Notes: a model not told the origin generated them from the sequence alone. Counted from the first letter of the stretch, positions 25,320-33,205 are shown. The stretch: 64,000 nucleotides of DNA from Streptomyces sp. Je 1-332 (GCF_040730185.1 NZ_CP160402.1:992001-1056000), one strand, 5' to 3'. Translations and numbers: made by a program.

Positions 25320-25754
25320 CTAGCGGGGCAGGACGGCCCGGACGGTCTTGCCGTTCGGGCCCCTGGTCACGGTGACCGCCCTGGCCATGTGCTGGACCAT
25401 GGGCCAGCCGAATCCGCCGGTTCCTCCGGCCAGGTCGGGCGCTCGCTCCTGCGGCGGCCTCGGGTCGGCGTCACCGACGGTCACCGCTATCGCGTCCGGC
25501 TGCGCCTCCAGACGCAGGGAGCACGAAGTGCCGCGCGCGTGCCGTACGGCGTTGGTGATGAGTTCGGACACCGTGAGTTCGACACTCACCACGTCCTGTG
25601 GGTCCATGCCCGGGCGGAGCCTGTCCACGAAGGCGCGGGCGAAGTCCCGCGCGTGGGCGACAGCTTCCGGCCGCTTGTCGAAGACCGCACCGTCCGTCGG
25701 CCCCGTGTCCAGGTCCGGGGGTCCGGTGTCCAGTCGCGTCCCGTGCGTCCTCAT
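25320..25754 (-). CDS. RsbW-like ATP-binding protein (candidate anti-sigma factor)
   Basis: A 144-residue GHKL ATPase. N-box ELTVSELITNAVRHARG, G1-like VTVGDADPRPP and G2-like GGTGGFGWPMVQHM are present. Streptomycete genomes hold many such proteins; those beside SigB/F-type sigma genes often act as anti-sigma factor and kinase of a STAS antagonist. Its divergent position to the sigma gene at 25963 and the STAS protein at 31200 allow a partner-switch circuit, but direct pairing is inferred. Confidence 0.85.
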   Translation of the reverse strand: MRTHGTRLDTGPPDLDTGPTDGAVFDKRPEAVAHARDFARAFVDRLRPGMDPQDVVSVELTVSELITNAVRHARGTSCSLRLEAQPDAIAVTVGDADPRPPQERAPDLAGGTGGFGWPMVQHMARAVTVTRGPNGKTVRAVLPR

Positions 25755-25773
25755 GAGCCCTCCTCGTACGGGG

Positions 25774-25811
25774 TGGCCTCTGTCCGAATAGGGGATGGCC
25801 GCTGTCCGAAT
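25774..25811. repeat. Direct repeat upstream of the RsbW-like gene
   Basis: TGGCCTCTGTCCGAAT and TGGCCGCTGTCCGAAT (15 of 16 identical) are spaced 22 bp, two helical turns, in the divergent gap before the RsbW-like gene. They may be paired half-sites for an unknown regulator. Confidence 0.5.
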
Positions 25812-25880
25812 TGCTCACATGCCCGCGATGAGGACCCTGTAACGCCCCGGCAGATAACGGATCTTGTTGCGGAACGACGC

Positions 25881-25905
25881 GCATGAAGCCCGGGCGTGCG
25901 GGTAC
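25881..25905 (+). promoter_or_regulatory. SigB-type promoter before the sigma gene
   Basis: GCAT (25881-25884), 15 bp, GGGTAC (25900-25905), matching the streptomycete SigB consensus GNNT-N14-16-GGGTAY. It lies about 57 bp before the sigma-factor start and suggests autoregulation. Confidence 0.65.
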
Positions 25906-25962
25906 GTGCGCTTCACCGGCTGGTCGGGGGACGACGGAGGGCCGGCGGATCGGGGAGGGACC

Positions 25963-26817
25963 ATGACAGTGGCGACAGCGGCTATCGGCACATCCACGGA
26001 CTCCGGCACCACGGAGCTGCCGGATATCGTCTCTCCCCAGGAGGTCGGGCCGCAGGACGCCCGGGCTCTGTCGCAGCTGTTCTTCGCCCGGCTCGCCACG
26101 CTGGAAGAGGGCACGCCGGAGCACCAGTACGCCCGCAACACCCTCATCGAGATGAACATGTCCCTGGTCCGGTACGCCGCCGGGCGGTTCCGTCACCGCG
26201 GTGACGAGATGGAGGACATCGTCCAGGTCGGCACGATCGGCCTGATCAAGGCCATCGACCGGTTCGAACTCTCGCGCGAGGTCCAGTTCGCCACGTTCGC
26301 CGTGCCGTACATCGTCGGGGAGATCAAGCGGTTCTTCCGTGACACCTCCTGGGCCGTGCACGTTCCGCGCCGCCTCCAGGAGGCCCGCGTCGAACTCGCC
26401 AAGGCCACCGAGGAGCTCAGCACGCGCCTCGGCCGCGCCCCCAGGGTCAGCGAACTCGCCGAGCTGATGGGTCTCACCGAGGACGAGGTCATCGAGGCCC
26501 GTACGGCCGCCAACGGCTACAACTCCACGTCCCTCGACGCGGCTGTCCACGGCGACAGCGACGAGGGCGAGGCCGCCCTCACCGACTTCATCGGCGCGGA
26601 GGACCCCGCCATGGAGCTCGTGGAGGACTTCCACGCACTGGCCCCGCTGCTCGCCGGTCTCGACGAGCGCGACCGGCAGATCCTGCGGCTGCGGTTCGTC
26701 GACGAACTCACCCAGTCACAGATCGGCGAGCACCTCGGCGTCTCCCAGATGCATGTCTCGCGCCTGCTTTCCCGTACGCTGTCCCGCCTGCGCGAGGGCA
26801 TGCTCACCACGCGTTGA
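25963..26817 (+). CDS. RNA polymerase sigma factor, SigB/F/G family
   Basis: A 284-residue group-3 sigma factor. Region 2 contains VRYAAGRFRHRGDEMEDIVQ, VGTIGLIKAIDRFE and FATFAVPYIVGEIKRFFRD. Region 3 follows with RRLQEARVELAKATEELSTR. Region 4 HTH is RLRFVDELTQSQIGEHLGVS. It directs RNA polymerase to stress or differentiation promoters of the GGGTAY type. ATG 25963 has GGGGAGGG upstream. A matching promoter precedes it, and the divergent RsbW-like gene is a plausible inhibitor. Confidence 0.93.
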   Translation: MTVATAAIGTSTDSGTTELPDIVSPQEVGPQDARALSQLFFARLATLEEGTPEHQYARNTLIEMNMSLVRYAAGRFRHRGDEMEDIVQVGTIGLIKAIDRFELSREVQFATFAVPYIVGEIKRFFRDTSWAVHVPRRLQEARVELAKATEELSTRLGRAPRVSELAELMGLTEDEVIEARTAANGYNSTSLDAAVHGDSDEGEAALTDFIGAEDPAMELVEDFHALAPLLAGLDERDRQILRLRFVDELTQSQIGEHLGVSQMHVSRLLSRTLSRLREGMLTTR

Positions 26818-26844
26818 CGTCCGACCGAGAAGGCGAATCCCCCG

Positions 26845-27267
26845 ATGGCTGATGACGCTTACCTCTTCCTGCTTCCCGAGCGGCACCCACGTCTGGGCAC
26901 GGCGCTGGCCGCCGCGGGCGCCCTGGAGTGCACACAGACCCCGGCCGTCCACGGCTGGCTCCAGGCGCACGACGTGTCGGCCTCTTCCGAACTCGTCCGG
27001 ATTCTGCCCGCCGACGCGGAGGCCCTGATCCCCGAGGACGCCGAGCGTCTTCCGGTGCCGTTGAGCGAGGAGGAGGCGCTGCGGGTCCAGCAGGAGTGCG
27101 CGCCCCAGTCCGTCACGGACATGGAGAGCGAACTCCTGGAGTTCCGGGAGACGACCCAGGACTGGGAGGCCCTGGTGCACCGGGCGCTGGCCGCGGGCAT
27201 CCCCGCGCCGCGCATCGCCCGCCTCACCGGCCTCGACCCGCAGACCGTCGGCCGCCTGACCGCGTGA
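26845..27267 (+). CDS. Hypothetical protein, 140 residues
   Basis: I do not recognise the family. The protein is acidic and helical. It opens with DDAYLFLLPERHPRLGTALA, has a middle segment rich in Glu (LSEEEALRVQQECAPQSV), and ends in a small HTH-like element, GIPAPRIARLTGLDPQTVGR. It starts 27 bp after the sigma gene with GAGAAGG upstream and is probably co-transcribed, so it may modulate the sigma factor. Its 3' end overlaps the convergent VanZ gene by 44 bp. Confidence 0.7.
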   Translation: MADDAYLFLLPERHPRLGTALAAAGALECTQTPAVHGWLQAHDVSASSELVRILPADAEALIPEDAERLPVPLSEEEALRVQQECAPQSVTDMESELLEFRETTQDWEALVHRALAAGIPAPRIARLTGLDPQTVGRLTA

Positions 27268-27847
27268 CCCCGTCCTGCCCCGGTGTCCGGCCGGCGGCGG
27301 TCTCCCGCTTCGTGAAGCGGTGCCACCAGTGCTTGCGGCGCGGGTGCACGGCACGGCCGAGCCTGCGGCCGATCAGCAGGTAACCGAGCACGGCGCCGGT
27401 GGTGTTGAGCAGTACGTCGTCGATGTCGAAGGCCCGCCCGGTGACCAGGAAGCCCTGGGCGAGTTCGACGAGCAGCATCACCAGCGCCGTGGCGGCTATG
27501 ACCCGTATGAGCCCCCGGGCACGAGGGACGAGCACCGGCAGCAGCATGCCGAACGGCAGTCCGAGCACGATGTTGCCGCCGAGCTGCTTGACGGTGTCGC
27601 GGAACGCGGGCTGCGCCAGATAGTCCTGGATCGAGTCGCCCGGGCGCAGATTGCTGTGTGTCAGGGGCTCGGAGGCGGCCGAGGGTTCCAGCGTCAGCCG
27701 GGCAAGGAGCACGGCGAAGACCACCGTCCCCGCGAAGGCGAGCAGCATGGCCATCGCGCGTGCCCACCCGGCGAGCGGGGGCGTGCCGGGAGCGCTCGGG
27801 CTGCCTGCTTCCTTCGTCGCCTTGCCCTGCGGAACTGTCCGTGCCAT
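27224..27847 (-). CDS. VanZ family membrane protein
   Basis: A 207-residue membrane protein with four or five hydrophobic segments and VanZ features: GGNIVLGLPFGMLLPVLVPR and the conserved VELAQGFLVTGRAFDIDDVLLNTTGAVLGY. VanZ relatives are linked to glycopeptide tolerance in enterococci; most actinomycete members have no proven role. ATG 27847 follows GGAGG. The C-terminal basic tail overlaps the end of the opposite gene by 44 bp, so their transcripts are antisense there. Confidence 0.9.
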   Translation of the reverse strand: MARTVPQGKATKEAGSPSAPGTPPLAGWARAMAMLLAFAGTVVFAVLLARLTLEPSAASEPLTHSNLRPGDSIQDYLAQPAFRDTVKQLGGNIVLGLPFGMLLPVLVPRARGLIRVIAATALVMLLVELAQGFLVTGRAFDIDDVLLNTTGAVLGYLLIGRRLGRAVHPRRKHWWHRFTKRETAAGRTPGQDGVTRSGGRRSAGRGR

Positions 27848-27932
27848 CACGAGCCTCCATTCAGGGAGTGTTCTGAGTGCGTCTTCCCCGGCATGAGCGG
27901 TCGACCCGCTTCCGGTTGCGGGACGTCTCGTA

Positions 27933-27974
27933 TGTCTCGCGGATCATGTGGGGTGTCTCGCGGATCATGTGGGG
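27933..27974. repeat. Perfect 21-bp tandem duplication over a stop codon
   Basis: Two exact 21-bp copies (27933-27953, 27954-27974) beginning TGTCTCGCGGATC. The second contains the stop codon of the DUF2267 gene, the first repeats the last codons and stop just downstream. This looks like a recent slippage event that leaves the protein end unchanged. Confidence 0.85.
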
Positions 27975-28357
27975 TCCGTACGGCCGAAGAGACCGGCGTG
28001 CCCCGGCGGAAGCTGGGTGAGGATGCGGCGCAGCAGGGCGTCGTCGGCGACCTCCGCGACGGTGGCGAGCACCGCGGTGACGGCGCGGCGTGCCTGCCCC
28101 GCGTCGACGTCGACGCGTGCGCCGACCGCCGCGACGAAGTCCGCGGGCGTCAGGGGTTCGCTCGCCGGTGACCCCGCGGTGAGCAAGGGACCGCACTGGC
28201 GGGGCAGCAGGCGGGCGAGATCGGTGCGGTCGTCCCCCACCAGGTGCTCCCCCAGGACTTCGAGGACACCCTGCACCGCTCCGGCGGCCTCCTGCCGTTC
28301 CGCGTAGCCTCCGCGTTCCTGGACCCGGTCAAGCAGCACTTCCACGGGCTGGTTCAT
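27965..28357 (-). CDS. DUF2267 domain protein
   Basis: A 130-residue helical protein of the DUF2267 family: MNQPVEVLLDRVQERGGY at the start, then VLEVLGEHLVGDDRTDLARL, and a second helical half with FVAAVGARVDVDAGQARRAV. It may bind another protein; the function is unknown. It begins inside the end of the GAF-ANTAR gene (29-bp overlap), which implies translational coupling. The stop lies in a tandem duplication. Confidence 0.85.
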   Translation of the reverse strand: MNQPVEVLLDRVQERGGYAERQEAAGAVQGVLEVLGEHLVGDDRTDLARLLPRQCGPLLTAGSPASEPLTPADFVAAVGARVDVDAGQARRAVTAVLATVAEVADDALLRRILTQLPPGHAGLFGRTDPT

Positions 28358-29093
28358 GGCCGATCCTTCCTTCGGGCCCGCCGTCGTGGTGGTGGGCGAG
28401 GGAGGGCTGCAGGACGGTGTCGGCCACGTCGAGCAGGGAGTGGCCGTCGCGTGCGCTCACCTCCTGGAGCCACGCCAGCCCTTCGGCGACGGGGCACTCC
28501 TGACGGGCGGCGACGTAGTCGGCCGCCTGGTGGATGCGCTCCCAGCGTGCAGCGCGTGTGCTGGTGGTCCACACAGGGCGCCGGCAGCCGCTGCCCGCGT
28601 CGTGCACGGGCCGCCAGCGCAGCAGGGCGTCGAGCGCCAGGGCGGCGGCGCGCTTGGCGTGGGTGATGTGGCGGTCGGTCACGTCGGTGTGCTCGGTGTA
28701 GTAGAGGCACAGCACGCCCAGCGGTGTTGTCCGGCGGTCGTGCAGCGGGAGCGCCAGGACCCGCCGGGTGCCCGGCAGTTCCTCCGCCAGGGGCGGTCCG
28801 GTGCGGCAGGAACGGTCGCGCAGGTCCGGCACGAACACGGGCCGCATCCCAAGAGCCGCACTGACGGAGGGGCCGTCGGCGCGGGTGAACTGCGCCGCCT
28901 CGGCCTGCAGGGCGCGTTCGTCGGTGGCGTGCAGCAGTTGCCAGTCCTCGAGCCGGGGCAACCAGGACAGGGCAGCGCGCTGTGCGCCGAGGGACTGGGT
29001 GAACGCGGTGCAGAGCCGGTTCGGCAGCGCGTGGCGGCCGACAGCTGCCGCGACCGACACGTCGTGCACGACCGACGGTGATTCCTCCGGCAT
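28329..29093 (-). CDS. GAF and ANTAR domain protein
   Basis: A 254-residue protein with a GAF sensor domain (about residues 20-160; e.g. LPLHDRRTTPLGVLCLYY) and a C-terminal ANTAR RNA-binding domain (about 178-235: IHQAADYVAARQECPVAEGL, then LDVADTVLQ). ANTAR proteins bind twin hairpins in nascent mRNA and cause antitermination, here presumably tuned by the GAF ligand. ATG 29093 follows GAGAGGG; the ATG at 29102 overlaps that site. It heads a pair with DUF2267. Confidence 0.85.
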   Translation of the reverse strand: MPEESPSVVHDVSVAAAVGRHALPNRLCTAFTQSLGAQRAALSWLPRLEDWQLLHATDERALQAEAAQFTRADGPSVSAALGMRPVFVPDLRDRSCRTGPPLAEELPGTRRVLALPLHDRRTTPLGVLCLYYTEHTDVTDRHITHAKRAAALALDALLRWRPVHDAGSGCRRPVWTTSTRAARWERIHQAADYVAARQECPVAEGLAWLQEVSARDGHSLLDVADTVLQPSLAHHHDGGPEGRIGHEPARGSAA

Positions 29094-29245
29094 GGTCAGC
29101 ATCCCTCTCAGTCGCGCGCCTCCAGGAGCGGAAGTCCGTCTACCACGCGATGAGCCACCTCATGTGTCCTCGTCCGGAGTCATCGGCCGGCGCGAGCGAG
29201 CGGCAGGAGCGCTCCGGCGTCGAACACCGAGGGGAACACGCCTGC

Positions 29246-30754
29246 TCAGGCACCGATCAAGGGCGTACGAGTCGGGCTGCGCAGCGGCTCGGCCAGTTCG
29301 ACGAGCGCCTTCTCCAGACCGTGCAGATGGGCGAGGACGGGCTCGACGCTGGAGGGGTGCGGCAGGGTGACGGCGTCGGCTGCCGGGCCCCGCGCCGCCT
29401 CCGGCGCGGTGAGTGCCTCCACGGCGGCCTCCACACGCCAGCAGGCGGCGGCGAGCCGGTCGTCGTGCGAGGCCTCGGGGTCCGCCGCGATCGAGGCGAG
29501 CCCCCGGACCTCGCGGGCGCAGGCGTCGAGCAGTGCGAGCACCTGGCGGGCGCGTGCCTTGCGGGCCCGCAGCGGGCTGAAGGGGTGCACCAGGGGCGCG
29601 AGCGAGAACCGCACCTTCCCGAGGAGCTGCTCCAGCTCGGCGACGCGCGGAGCCGGGTCGGCGCTCGCGGATCCCGCGAGCCGGGCGGCGGCCTCCGCGG
29701 TGCAGTGGTGCACGCACCGCAGGGCACGCTCGATCCAGGCGTTGGTCGTGGCGTGCGTGGTGACGGGCAGGACGAGGAGCACGGCGAGGACGGCGCCGAG
29801 CGCCCCCACGCCGGTCTCCGCGACCCGCAGGGCGAGCAGCCCCGGGTCCAGGACCCCGAGCAGGCCGTAGAGCACCCCGGCCATGACGGTGACCGCGAGC
29901 ATCATCCAGGTGTAGGAGACGGCGGCGGTGTAGAAGATCCCGAAGACGCAGACGGCGACGAGGACCGCCGAGGGCACCGGCGCACCGTGCAGCGGGAGCG
30001 CGAGGACGAAGCCCGCGCCGATGCCGATGACCGTGCCGAGCACCCGCCGGAAGCTGCGCACCAGCGTCTCCCCGCTCGATGCGGTGTTCACGAACACCCA
30101 CCAGGTGGCGCCCACGGCCCAGTACCAGCGCTCGTGGGACACGATCTGTCCCGCGGCGAGCGCGAAGGCGCCGCCGAGCGTCGCCTGAATCGCCTGCCGG
30201 GTGGTCGTCCTGGCCAGGCCCCTGCCTCCCGGCACGACGGGCACGGCCACGGGCGGCAGGCGGCGCTCGTAGCACCAGAGCGCGAACCGTACGCCCGACG
30301 AGGCGCACAGCGACAGCAGGATGGCGGCGAACAGTTCGGGCAGCTGCCCCGGTCCCGTGTGCAGGAACTGGGTCGCGAAGAACATCATGAACGCGAACAC
30401 GCCGAGCGAGTGCCCGCGCGGCCCCCACCGCCGCGCGTACACGCCCGCGCCCAGCACGCCGAGGAAGGCGACGTCCCGCGCCACGGGCACGTCGTGCAGC
30501 ACCGCGGCGAGAGCGAGCACGGGGAACCCGACGACGGGCAGCAGAGCCGTGGTGAGGGCCTGCCCCCGTACCGTCGCGTCGCTGACCGTGAACAGGGCGA
30601 GCAGCGCCGCGAGGCCACCGGTGATCGCCGCGACGAGCGAGTGTCCGGCCAGACCGCACACGGCCACCGCGAGCGCGATGCCGATGACGGCCCGAGCGGC
30701 GAACCGCAACCGCGCCCGTCCCGGATCCGGCGCCACGAACACCCTCTTCAGCAC
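29246..30754 (-). CDS. FUSC family membrane protein
   Basis: About 502 residues with two blocks of membrane helices (roughly 25-170 and 210-370) and a cytoplasmic helical tail, typical of FUSC/YccS aromatic-acid-exporter-like proteins. The second block includes VGATWWVFVNTASSGETLVR. Substrates of actinomycete members are unknown. The frame is open up to 30868, but a GTG at 30754, just before LKRVFVAPDPGRARLRFAAR, fits the family's usual start. No neighbour suggests a partner. Confidence 0.82.
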   Translation of the reverse strand: MLKRVFVAPDPGRARLRFAARAVIGIALAVAVCGLAGHSLVAAITGGLAALLALFTVSDATVRGQALTTALLPVVGFPVLALAAVLHDVPVARDVAFLGVLGAGVYARRWGPRGHSLGVFAFMMFFATQFLHTGPGQLPELFAAILLSLCASSGVRFALWCYERRLPPVAVPVVPGGRGLARTTTRQAIQATLGGAFALAAGQIVSHERWYWAVGATWWVFVNTASSGETLVRSFRRVLGTVIGIGAGFVLALPLHGAPVPSAVLVAVCVFGIFYTAAVSYTWMMLAVTVMAGVLYGLLGVLDPGLLALRVAETGVGALGAVLAVLLVLPVTTHATTNAWIERALRCVHHCTAEAAARLAGSASADPAPRVAELEQLLGKVRFSLAPLVHPFSPLRARKARARQVLALLDACAREVRGLASIAADPEASHDDRLAAACWRVEAAVEALTAPEAARGPAADAVTLPHPSSVEPVLAHLHGLEKALVELAEPLRSPTRTPLIGA

Positions 30755-30948
30755 AGCTGCCCCGCCCCTTCCGCGTCCTTCTCGACCTGCCCACATGGAA
30801 AAGGCGCCACGGGGATCCGCAGCGCCATCGACAGGCACATCACACCATCCAGAGCCCTGCTGGCTCAACTGGCACGGGCTTCACTGAGCCATTGGCCCAC
30901 TCTCACGCCTTGCTGCGGTACCACGGGAGGGCCAACGGATCATCCATG

Positions 30949-30973
30949 GCCTAACTCCCGCGGACGGGGGTAC
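30949..30973 (+). promoter_or_regulatory. SigB-type promoter before a 48-residue gene
   Basis: GCCT (30949-30952), 15 bp, GGGTAC (30968-30973) fits GNNT-N14-16-GGGTAY with the same spacer as the site before the sigma gene. It lies 52 bp before the small gene at 31026. Confidence 0.65.
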
Positions 30974-31025
30974 GTGCCCGAGCACCCCGTCGTACGTCGA
31001 CGGTTCTCACGTCTTAGGAGTCGGC

Positions 31026-31172
31026 ATGCCCGGAGTCATCAACCGCATCAAGCAGTTCGTCCGGAGCCCTCAGGGACAGCGCACCATCCAGCAGGTCCGC
31101 CGGGCGTCGGCCGACCCCAGGAAGCGGGCCCAGGCCAAGCGGATGCTGCGCAAGTTCCGCGGCCGCCGCTGA
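31026..31172 (+). CDS. Small basic protein, 48 residues
   Basis: A 48-residue very basic protein: MPGVINRIKQFVRSPQGQ at the start, DPRKRAQAKRMLRKFRGRR at the end. ATG 31026 is preceded by TTAGGAG. Codon use follows the high-GC pattern throughout, and I recall closely similar short streptomycete proteins with the RSPQG and ADPR-RAQA motifs. The charge suggests nucleic-acid or membrane binding. A SigB-type promoter upstream makes it a candidate stress-induced peptide. Confidence 0.72.
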   Translation: MPGVINRIKQFVRSPQGQRTIQQVRRASADPRKRAQAKRMLRKFRGRR

Positions 31173-31199
31173 ACGGTCGTCCGCGCGGGCCGCGCGGGG

Positions 31200-31595
31200 C
31201 TACGGCTCCGTCGGCGGCCACTGGGGGCGCTGGTCGGCCGGGAGGGACTGCAGGGCCTGGCCGACCGTGCGGTGGACGGGGAGCAGTTCCGTGCTGCCCG
31301 TCAGCACCAGCATCTCCGAGAGGCGGCGCCCCGCGCCCGCGAGCAGCAGCTTGCCCTCGCGGCGGGCGAGCAGCCAGCGCACGGCGAGCAGGCAGTTGAG
31401 TCCACGCGAGTCGCAGAACATCAGCGCCGTCACGTCCAGGACCAGATGCCGGTGCCCGGCCTCGACGGAAGCGCCGAGGGTACGCAGAAAGTACTCCTCG
31501 CATGACTGGTCGAGCTCGCCGCTGACCCGCAGCACCGCGGAGTCGGAGCAACTCGCGAGCTCGGTGATGGTCAGGCGATGGGTCTCAGTGGACAT
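31200..31595 (-). CDS. STAS domain anti-sigma factor antagonist
   Basis: A 131-residue STAS protein: LTITELASCSDSAVLRVSGE at the start, and the phosphorylation region LVLDVTALMFCDSRGLNCLL with the conserved Ser in D-S-R-G-L. It would bind an RsbW-like protein when unphosphorylated and so free the sigma factor. ATG 31595 follows GGGGGTG. The closest candidate partner in the window is the ATPase at 25320. Confidence 0.9.
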   Translation of the reverse strand: MSTETHRLTITELASCSDSAVLRVSGELDQSCEEYFLRTLGASVEAGHRHLVLDVTALMFCDSRGLNCLLAVRWLLARREGKLLLAGAGRRLSEMLVLTGSTELLPVHRTVGQALQSLPADQRPQWPPTEP

Positions 31596-31807
31596 CGCAC
31601 CCCCATGAGCCATCGTACCGAGGTCGACCCGGTGATCTCTCCCGAAACAGCTCGGTGCGGACGCGCGTCCTGTCGCCCGCTACCTCTTGTCGAGGAGCTC
31701 GACCCGCAGCCGCCCGCGGGTCCGGGTGAGGATGCGCGGGCCTCCGTATAGGGATCACATTCCGGGGCACTCGGACAACCGCGGGATGACACGGGAGGTG
31801 GACGGCT

Positions 31808-31954
31808 GTGATCTGGTGGATGTGGCTGACCGTGGTGCTGGTCGCACTGCTCCTGCTGGCCGGTGCGGTCCTCGGGACCCAGGCCCGCCGCCGTGGCGGC
31901 GGCGCGATCGTGGTCCGGCGCGGCCGCCGCGCGGGACGTGGGAGGGCTCGATGA
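31808..31954 (+). CDS. Small single-pass membrane protein, 48 residues
   Basis: Begins at GTG 31808 with GGGAGGTGG upstream and overlaps the PRC-barrel gene by ATGA. One membrane helix (MWLTVVLVALLLLAGAVLG) is followed by an Arg/Gly-rich cytoplasmic tail (RRRGGGAIVVRRGRRAGRGR). The good ribosome site and coupled overlap support a real gene. It may anchor or assist the PRC-barrel proteins encoded next. Confidence 0.75.
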   Translation: MIWWMWLTVVLVALLLLAGAVLGTQARRRGGGAIVVRRGRRAGRGRAR

Positions 31955-32544
31955 TCACGCTGATGCTCGCCGCCGACCTGACCAAGCGGCCCGTGGTCAC
32001 GCTCGGCGGGGAAGCGGTGGCCCAGGTCAAGGACACCGTCTTCGACGCCTCGGGCGGACAGATCACCGGTTTCACGCTGGCGGGCCGAGGACTGCTGTCC
32101 GGCCCGCTCAAACAGAGCCTGCCCTGGTCCGGTGTCCACGCGCTGGGCCCGGATGCGGTGATGATCCCCTCCGATGAGGTTCTGCAGGCCAGGGACGCGG
32201 TGGTGGACAAGGGCGAGGCCGGCACCGGCCACGTGCGCGGAGCCCGCGTACTGAGCGACGGGGGCCTTGAGCTGGGCACGGTGCTGGACGCTGTGGTCGA
32301 AGGGGGCGCCAGTGGCCGGGTGGTCGGTTTCGAGGTCGCGACCACCGAGGCGATGGGCCGTCACGAACGCAGGGCCTTCCTGCTCGCGCCCGGCCAACTG
32401 GCCATGACCGGGGAGACGTTGGTGATCCCGGCCCAGCTCGCCGGGCAAGCGGTGGACGACCTCGCCGCGCTCGCCGTGGCATGGGACCGGACCCGGAACC
32501 GGACCGCGGGCGAGACGGCATTCCGGAAGGGGGACTACCGATGA
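31951..32544 (+). CDS. PRC-barrel domain protein (first of pair)
   Basis: A 197-residue protein with two PRC-barrel modules: about residues 8-80 (VVTLGGEAVAQVKDTVFDAS) and 90-170 (GLELGTVLDAVVEGGASGRV). PRC-barrels are small beta domains that bind RNA, proteins or membranes; in actinomycetes they are common in stress loci. The start overlaps the small membrane gene and the end overlaps the second PRC gene, both as ATGA, so the three are a tightly coupled operon. Confidence 0.88.
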   Translation: MITLMLAADLTKRPVVTLGGEAVAQVKDTVFDASGGQITGFTLAGRGLLSGPLKQSLPWSGVHALGPDAVMIPSDEVLQARDAVVDKGEAGTGHVRGARVLSDGGLELGTVLDAVVEGGASGRVVGFEVATTEAMGRHERRAFLLAPGQLAMTGETLVIPAQLAGQAVDDLAALAVAWDRTRNRTAGETAFRKGDYR

Positions 32545-32999
32545 TGCTGCTCAGCCAGGTCCTGGGACACCCGGTCATCAGCGCGGAGGACGCGCGCCCC
32601 GCTGGGCAGGTGGCCGGCATCGGCATCGACCCACGGACCCGCCGGATCACGGAGCTGTACCTGCGGGACGCAAAGAACGGTGGCGACAGCGTCCCCTGGT
32701 CACACGTGCGCGGTATGGGGCCGGACGCCGTGATCATCGACACGGACGCCACCGCCGCGACCGAGACGGGCAGCGGCGGCTCGCACTCCCGGGCGCACAA
32801 GAGACTGCTGGGCAAGCCAGTCCTCACCGAGTACGGCGAGGACGCCGGAACCCTCACCGAAGTCACCTTCGACCCGGAAACCGGCGGCATCGGCGATCTG
32901 TACGTCGGACGCGAGCAGGTCCCCGGCAGCCGCCTGCTCGGGCTCGGCTCCTACGCCCTGGTCCTCGGCGCGGGGCCCACACCGGCACCCGGCGAATGA
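32541..32999 (+). CDS. PRC-barrel domain protein (second of pair)
   Basis: A 152-residue protein with two PRC-like modules: [20 protein letters not shown], and after a Gly/Ser/His linker [20 protein letters not shown]. It is shorter than its neighbour and probably arose by duplication. Start codons ATGATG at 32541; the first overlaps the preceding stop. The cold-shock gene follows after 300 bp, with its own leader. Confidence 0.87.
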   Translation: MMLLSQVLGHPVISAEDARPAGQVAGIGIDPRTRRITELYLRDAKNGGDSVPWSHVRGMGPDAVIIDTDATAATETGSGGSHSRAHKRLLGKPVLTEYGEDAGTLTEVTFDPETGGIGDLYVGREQVPGSRLLGLGSYALVLGAGPTPAPGE

Positions 33000-33102
33000 T
33001 TGCTGCGTTTCGAGCGATCCAATATGTGTGCCGGCCGTGAGAGAAATCGACGCAAGGCGCTCTGAGGGTTTCTTGCGCGACACCCGGAACGGATTTTTCT
33101 AC

Positions 33103-33205
33103 CTCACAGAGCCGACCACACCGTGCTACTGTCGATCTCAGTTGCAGTTGTGGTTCCCAAAAACTTCAAGTGCCCTCACCTCCTCATTCGGCGGGTGGGA
33201 GCACT
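33103..33205 (+). promoter_or_regulatory. Cold-shock gene leader with terminator-like hairpin
   Basis: A possible promoter CTCACA-N18-TACTGT (33103-33108, 33127-33132) is followed by a hairpin with 12-bp arms at 33169-33180 and 33194-33205, one mismatch and one G-U pair, then TTTGTATTT. This looks like a terminator or switch about 95 bases before the start of the cold-shock gene. The rest of the 300-bp gap (33000-33300) shows nothing else I can name. Confidence 0.45.
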
